Origin: Rhodobacter sp.
Lineage (GTDB): Bacteria > Pseudomonadota > Alphaproteobacteria > Rhodobacterales > Rhodobacteraceae
Length of the DNA stretch: 37,918 nucleotides
Direction of reading: 5' to 3'
NCBI GenBank assembly: GCA_030066215.1
Contig: JASJCA010000020.1
Location: 1 to 37,918, forward strand
The notes under the pieces were generated by a model. It made no database searches. It was not told the DNA's origin and was given only the letters and a program-made list of their open reading frames with translations. Of this stretch, positions 33,935-37,918 are shown in pieces; position 1 is the first letter of the stretch, and each line of letters begins with the position of its first letter. A program made the position numbers and the translations under genes.

Positions 33935-34211
33935 CTGAGTCTCTCCCCATGTATCGGCGGTGCGCCTGGCGGTTGTGGTACGCGGTCTTCAGGAACTTGA
34001 CCTTGCCGTCGGTCACGTAGGGCACCGCGATGGTATAGCCTCGGATTAGCACGAACATCATCCGCTGATGCTCGAACCCCGCGCCGGGATGCGCGATGTC
34101 GTCCAGCATAAACCCCGTGTCAATCGCGGCCACCACGTCCGCAAACCCAAACCCGCGCTCTTTGCGTAGCACCTCGTCCTTTTCATCGCTCCAAGCATAC
34201 TTGGCATCCAT
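33921..34211 (-). CDS. BrnT-like toxin of a type II toxin-antitoxin pair
   Basis: A 96-residue protein with a small RelE/BrnT-like alpha/beta layout: YAWSDEKDEVLRKERGFGFADVVAAI (family: f.wd..Kne.lk.ergisFedv..ai), then LDDIAHPGAGFEHQRMMFVLIRGYTIAVPYV and VKFLKTAYHNRQAHRRYMG (family: flKTi.psRka...y). Toxins of this kind are mRNA-cleaving or translation-blocking RNases; the exact family name is uncertain. It is the first gene of the pair and starts 10 bases after a predicted -10 box, so its mRNA may be almost leaderless. Confidence 0.82.
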   Translation of the reverse strand: MDAKYAWSDEKDEVLRKERGFGFADVVAAIDTGFMLDDIAHPGAGFEHQRMMFVLIRGYTIAVPYVTDGKVKFLKTAYHNRQAHRRYMGRDSDGRS

Positions 34212-34220
34212 AACGCTTCT

Positions 34221-34255
34221 GTAATTACAATGTCATTGCAGAAAACGCAATGTCA
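34221..34255 (-). promoter_or_regulatory. Toxin-antitoxin promoter with repeat operator
   Basis: On the minus strand, TTGCGT (34250-34245) and TAATTA (34227-34222) are spaced by 17 bases, a plausible sigma70 promoter. Plus-strand CAATGTCA occurs at 34228-34235 and again at 34248-34255, exactly 20 bases (two helical turns) apart. GTAATTAC (34221-34228) is a perfect palindrome over the -10. This layout fits autorepression by the RHH antitoxin. Confidence 0.55.
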
Positions 34256-34399
34256 GGGCGCAATTCCGGCCCTCTTTGCTGTCGGCCCGGACTCGCCTCA
34301 CCCCGCCAAAACCGCGCCCGTGTCCCCACCCACTGTTAGCGCAATCATCAACAATTCCAGACACTTAATCCAGTGCCCCCATGAGGACATCCCCCAGAC

Positions 34400-35692
34400 T
34401 CACACAAAATACACGTAGAAATCCCGCAGCTGATCCCCCTCAAGATCCCGCGTCTTCCGGACCTCCTTGCGCTTCATGAAGACGTGGTTTTCCACCAGCC
34501 CCGCTCCGACGGCCCCGGCCAGCGCCTCGTCCGCCTCCAGGTCGTCCATCGCGCGTTTCAGATCGCTGGCCACCGAGACGCTCGCGTCGACGCGGTCGAA
34601 ACAATCGCCGGTCTCCATCGGCGGCAGGTCGTAGCCCTGCGCGACCCCCAACAACGACGCCTGCAGCACCGCCGCGACAGCCGTGTAGGGGTTGGCGGAG
34701 GCGTCGGCCATGCGGTGTTCGAGCCGGGCCTTCGCCCCGCCCTCACCGGAGATCCGCGCCGTCACGCCGCGGTGGTCGCCGGCCCAGTTCGCCCAGTAGC
34801 CCGCCAGCGCCGCCGGCTGCAGCCGCTGGTACGAATTCGCCGTCGGCGCGATCAGCCCGGCGAGGCCTTTGTGGTGGCGCATCCAGCCCGCGATGCAACC
34901 CTGGGCGAGGTCGTTCATGTGATCGGGGCCGCCGACTGGCCCGCTCGACAGTGCGTTGCGCCCGTCGCCGTCCCAGAAGCTGAGGTTGATATGCATGCCC
35001 GAGCCGCCCGCCTCGGCCACCGGTTTCGGCATGAAGGTCAGCACCAGCCCGTGTTCCAGCGCGATCTCGCGCGCCATCAGCCGGAACAGCACCACGTCGT
35101 CGACCGCCCGCAGCGCCTCGTCGAAGCTCAGCGTGAACTCGAATTGCGGCGCGTCGTATTCGGCGGTGAACATATCGATGCGAAAACCGAGCTCTTCGGC
35201 CTTTTCCCAGACCGCATCGGTGAACCGCATCGGGTCGGTGAAATTCCCGGTGCCGTAGACCACGCCGCCGGGCGTGTCGTAGGGGCGCAGCGCGCCGGTC
35301 TCGTCGGCCTGCAGCACGAAGGCCTCAAGCTCGATGCCGATCTTCGGCACCAGCCCGCGGCCGCCCCAGGCCGCGATCGCCCGCCGCAGCGCCCCGCGCG
35401 GGCACAAGGGCAGCGGCGCTCCGTCGGCGGCGAAGAGATCGCCGAGCACCACCTTCGTCGCCCGTTCCCAGCCCTGGCGCACCTCTTCGCCGCGCCAGCG
35501 GAACTCCATGTCGGGCAGCCCCTCGCGGCAGCCCGAGCCCGGCGCGTCGAGCACCAGGTCCTTGTCGTAGTGGGTGGCGAAGACCGGCTGGGCGAAGCGC
35601 GTGGCGCCGTCGCCGATCTTGGCGCCGGGCAGGTATTTGCCGCGCATGATCGACAGGTGGTCGCACCACAGAACCCGCAGCCGGTCGCCCAT
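34400..35692 (-). CDS. Glutamine-synthetase-fold gamma-glutamyl ligase (PuuA-like)
   Basis: A 430-residue glutamine synthetase-superfamily enzyme, shorter than GlnA and lacking its adenylylation context. The catalytic barrel motifs are PKIGIELEAFVL (metal-binding Glu), FTAEYDAPQFEFTL, GSGMHINLSFWDGDG (ATP/metal site) and LEHRMADASANPYTAVAA (Glu325, Arg327; family ExR.pd.saNPY). Relatives of this kind ligate glutamate to polyamines, anilines or other amines. It follows the P450 gene by 11 bases with an AGGAGG ribosome site, and a class I amidotransferase able to hydrolyse gamma-glutamyl products is divergent. The amine substrate is not known. Confidence 0.87.
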   Translation of the reverse strand: MGDRLRVLWCDHLSIMRGKYLPGAKIGDGATRFAQPVFATHYDKDLVLDAPGSGCREGLPDMEFRWRGEEVRQGWERATKVVLGDLFAADGAPLPLCPRGALRRAIAAWGGRGLVPKIGIELEAFVLQADETGALRPYDTPGGVVYGTGNFTDPMRFTDAVWEKAEELGFRIDMFTAEYDAPQFEFTLSFDEALRAVDDVVLFRLMAREIALEHGLVLTFMPKPVAEAGGSGMHINLSFWDGDGRNALSSGPVGGPDHMNDLAQGCIAGWMRHHKGLAGLIAPTANSYQRLQPAALAGYWANWAGDHRGVTARISGEGGAKARLEHRMADASANPYTAVAAVLQASLLGVAQGYDLPPMETGDCFDRVDASVSVASDLKRAMDDLEADEALAGAVGAGLVENHVFMKRKEVRKTRDLEGDQLRDFYVYFV

Positions 35693-35703
35693 CTTTCGCC
35701 CTC

Positions 35704-36960
35704 CTATGCCAGATCCATCGTCACCGGCAGCGCCTTGATCCCGCCGACGAAATTCGACCGCAGGAACCGGTGCGGGCCGGCGGCGGCGATGGCCTTGATC
35801 CGTTGGCTCAATTCCTCAAACAACACCCGCACCTCGAGCCGCGCCAGATGCATGCCCAGGCAAACATGCGGGCCGCCCTGGCCGAAGCTCATATGCCGGT
35901 TCGGGCTGCGGGCCAGGTCGACGCGGAACGGCTCGTCGAAGACCTCCGGGTCGCGGTTGGCGCTGGCGAACCACAGAAGCACCTTGTCGCCCGCGCGGAT
36001 CGTCTGGCCGTGCAGTTCAAAATCCCTTGTCGCAGTGCGGCGGAAGTAGAGCGCCGGCGTCGCCCAGCGGATCACCTCGTCGGCCATGCTGTCCCAGACC
36101 GCGCCGTCCTGGAGCTGACCCAGTAACTCGGGCTGATGGCACAGCGCCTGGATCCCGGCGGCGATGGAATAACGTGTGGTGTCGTTGCCGGCGGCGACCA
36201 GCAGGCAGAAGAAGTTGCGGAATTCGGTCTCCGAGATGGTCTGGCCGTCCTCGTCCGGTTCCAGGATCAGGTGCAGGACGCCCTCGGTGTCGCCGCGCGC
36301 CGCCTTGTCGGCCATCAAGCGGCGAGCGTAGTCGTAAAGCTCGGCCCCGGCGGGCGAATTGAACGGCATCAACCGGAAGGCGTCGGTCTGCATCTTGTCG
36401 AGCACATGCGTGGTGAAGTCGGGATCGGTATTGGCGATCAGCGCGTCGCCCTTCTCGACCAACCAGGGCAAGTCGGCCTCGGGCACGCCGAGGATCCGGC
36501 CGAGCATGCGCATCGGCAACTCTCGGGCGATCTCCTTGGTCGCGTCGAAGGTGCCGGCGGTAAGGGCGCGGTCGAGGATGTCCTCGCAAAGCGCGCGGAT
36601 CTGCGCCTCGAACCCCGCCACGACGGGCCGGGAGAACGCCTTGATCAGCTTCTTGCGGACGCGCGTATGCTCGGGCGGGTCGGTTTCCTGGAAGGTGCGG
36701 CGGGCGAGGACTTCTTCCTCGGTCTGGTCCTCCATGCGGATGCCGCGGGCCGAGGACATGGCGTGGTAATCGCGCAGGAGTGCGGCGATGTCGGCGTGCC
36801 GTGTGACCGACCAAAAGCCCCGGCCGCCGTCCCAGTCGGTCCAGTGGCACGGCGCCTTGGCGCGCAGGCGGGCGAAGGTGTTATGCGGTGGGCCTTGGGT
36901 GAAGGCGTCGTGGCTCGACAGATCGGCGAACCCGTCGTCCTGCGGCGTCCAGACCGTCAT
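35704..36960 (-). CDS. Cytochrome P450 monooxygenase
   Basis: A 418-residue soluble bacterial P450. The I-helix oxygen-activation motif is AAGNDTTRY, the ExxR motif is DEVIRW, and the heme-binding loop is FGQGGPHVCLG with the thiolate ligand Cys367. One extra residue before the His (GGPH) distinguishes it from the common FGxGxHxCxG. The segment RVRKKLIKAFSRP follows the C-helix pattern. The N-terminus lacks a membrane anchor, as expected. No ferredoxin or reductase gene is adjacent. It is the first gene of a P450-ligase operon; a G-rich ribosome site (GGAAGG followed by a G run) lies upstream of ATG 36960. It could hydroxylate or N-dealkylate an amine or terpenoid substrate; that is inference. 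Confidence 0.94.
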   Translation of the reverse strand: MTVWTPQDDGFADLSSHDAFTQGPPHNTFARLRAKAPCHWTDWDGGRGFWSVTRHADIAALLRDYHAMSSARGIRMEDQTEEEVLARRTFQETDPPEHTRVRKKLIKAFSRPVVAGFEAQIRALCEDILDRALTAGTFDATKEIARELPMRMLGRILGVPEADLPWLVEKGDALIANTDPDFTTHVLDKMQTDAFRLMPFNSPAGAELYDYARRLMADKAARGDTEGVLHLILEPDEDGQTISETEFRNFFCLLVAAGNDTTRYSIAAGIQALCHQPELLGQLQDGAVWDSMADEVIRWATPALYFRRTATRDFELHGQTIRAGDKVLLWFASANRDPEVFDEPFRVDLARSPNRHMSFGQGGPHVCLGMHLARLEVRVLFEELSQRIKAIAAAGPHRFLRSNFVGGIKALPVTMDLA

Positions 36961-37005
36961 GCCCCCCCCCTTCCGTCACCCCGATCCAGGGCTTAGGAAG
37001 CAGCT

Positions 37006-37713
37006 ATGCACATCGCCATTCTGATGACAAACACCGATGAGTCCGCCTTTGCCGCGCGCCACCCTAGGGACGGCGAGAAGTTCACCGCGCTGATCCAGGA
37101 GGCGCGGCCGGGCTGGACGACCGAGGTGCATGGCGTCAAGGACGGGGCGTTTCCCGAAAGCCTCGCGGGGCTGGGCGGGGTGGTGATTACCGGCTCGCCG
37201 GCCTCGGCCCGGTCGGACGCAGCCTGGGTGCAGGAGCTTTTGCAGGTGATCCGCGATGCGGTGGCGGAGGGGTTGCCATTGTTCGGGGCCTGTTTCGGGC
37301 ACCAGGCGATCGCCCGGGCCCTCGGCGGGGCGGTGGGCGAAAACGACGGGCCGTTCGTTTTGGGCCTGGTCGATGTGCTGTTGGCTGAGGCGGCGCCCTG
37401 GATGACGCCAGCGCCGGCCAGGGTACGCATCGCGGCGGCCCATGGCGAGCAGGTGACCAAGCTGCCCGACGGCGCGGTGGTGAACGCGGAGGGCCCCGGC
37501 TGCGCGATCGGCGGTTTCCACATCGGCGACCGGGTCTTCACCACCGAGTACCATCCGGAAATGACCCATGGCTTCGTGGCGGCGCTGATCGACGCGTTGG
37601 ACGGCAAGATGGACCCCGCGGTGATCGCCCGCGCCCGCGCCTCGCTCGACCGGCCAGCGGACCGGGCGCTGTTTGCGGAGTGGATCGCGCGGTTTTTTGA
37701 GCACGCCCGCTGA
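37006..37713 (+). CDS. Class I glutamine amidotransferase-like hydrolase
   Basis: A 235-residue protein with a class I GATase fold. The nucleophile is Cys96 in FGACFGHQAIARALGG, and the rest of the triad is His183 and Glu185 in TTEYHPEM. VVITGSPAS gives the oxyanion-hole loop region. It has no synthetase domain, so it resembles stand-alone members (GuaA-like N-half, or gamma-glutamyl hydrolases). Given the ligase across the divergent promoter, hydrolysis of a gamma-glutamyl intermediate is plausible. AGGAAG lies about 9 bases before ATG 37006. Only 45 bases separate it from the P450 start. Confidence 0.9.
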   Translation: MHIAILMTNTDESAFAARHPRDGEKFTALIQEARPGWTTEVHGVKDGAFPESLAGLGGVVITGSPASARSDAAWVQELLQVIRDAVAEGLPLFGACFGHQAIARALGGAVGENDGPFVLGLVDVLLAEAAPWMTPAPARVRIAAAHGEQVTKLPDGAVVNAEGPGCAIGGFHIGDRVFTTEYHPEMTHGFVAALIDALDGKMDPAVIARARASLDRPADRALFAEWIARFFEHAR

Positions 37714-37918
37714 GCGGGTAAGGGGCACGCGATCTCTGGGTTCTGAATTGAATTGCCCGTCCGGGCCCTAGAAGGTGGTTTGAACAAACACAGACAGTCG
37801 CGCCGAGTTCTTGCGTCGGGCAGAAACCAAAGCATTCCCCCAGGCCGGGTTAACAGCGCGAAGCGCCCCGGCCCAGCGGCGGCCCGCCCGGGTGGGCTGC
37901 CGCTTTGGCTGTTCTGGG
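37714..37918. other. Right-edge intergenic stretch
   Basis: About 200 bases after the amidotransferase gene. I see no coding region with a ribosome site. The only structure is the GC-rich hairpin at 37876-37903. Confidence 0.5.
37876..37903 (+). terminator. GC-rich hairpin, possible terminator
   Basis: Arms GCGGCGGCCC and GGGCTGCCGC form a 10-bp stem with one G-T wobble around an 8-base loop, followed by TTT. It lies ~160 bases past the amidotransferase stop. The T-run is short, so it may instead be a dispersed intergenic repeat. Confidence 0.4.

Noticed and set aside
37840-37918. Possible 3' end of a minus-strand gene entering from the right
   Set aside because: The open frame runs through the GC-rich hairpin and ends quickly; its translation is Gly/Pro/Ala/Arg-rich, as expected for non-coding sequence.

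Overview
The window is GC-rich alphaproteobacterial chromosome. A Rhodobacterales (Roseobacter/Rhodobacter-type) origin is inferred from codon use, the TctCBA transporter layout and the intergenic hairpin style; no rRNA or tRNA is present to confirm it.

Region 1 (1-21808, + strand) is the distal part of a long, tightly coupled operon for an extracellular contractile injection system (eCIS; the Afp/PVC/AlgoCIS family). From left to right it encodes: the 3' end of a tube protein; a T4 gp26-like baseplate chaperone with two CxxC pairs; a proline/alanine-rich linker protein; a DUF4255 (Afp16/Pvc16) cap protein; an AAA+ ATPase (Afp15/Pvc15); an 83-aa orphan; a CIS-tube-domain protein and a separate small LysM/gp53-like protein; a gp27-like hub; a gp5/gpV-like spike; gp25; two gp6/baseplate-J proteins (411 and 995 aa); a tail protein I/beta-helix fusion; a 1136-aa DUF6519-like/beta-helix protein; and a 1441-aa DUF4157 (HEVVH) protein that looks like the cargo toxin. 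Many neighbours overlap by ATGA or TGATG. The sheath and first tube genes presumably lie left of the window. No PAAR tip gene, tape-measure gene or classical tail fibre is visible. The spike carries an HxH tip motif, and the two beta-helix proteins are the best candidates for surface appendages.

Region 2 (21929-25442) holds a DUF2461 gene, a gene-poor gap, and on the minus strand a 833-aa copper-type P1B ATPase (copA).

Region 3 (25815-30305, minus) is a tripartite tricarboxylate transporter operon, tctC-tctB-tctA, followed by a Tm-1-like/UPF0261 gene. Strong hairpins sit in both gaps between the tct genes. Divergent from it are a HAD hydrolase and a class III aminotransferase (30453-32467, +), which overlap by ATGA.

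Region 4 (32468-34260) is a small accessory patch. It has a cluster of REP-like hairpins, an AT-richer gene for a TIR-domain protein with a separate N-terminal domain (likely anti-phage defence), and a BrnT-like toxin/RHH antitoxin pair with its own promoter and repeat operator.

Region 5 (34400-37713) is a cytochrome P450 followed by a glutamine-synthetase-like ligase (minus), with a divergent class I glutamine amidotransferase. With the nearby aminotransferase this resembles a gamma-glutamylation route for amine catabolism (Puu-like), but that grouping is inference.

The most interesting part is the eCIS, above all its non-standard accessory proteins and the giant DUF4157 protein with an unassigned C-terminal domain.
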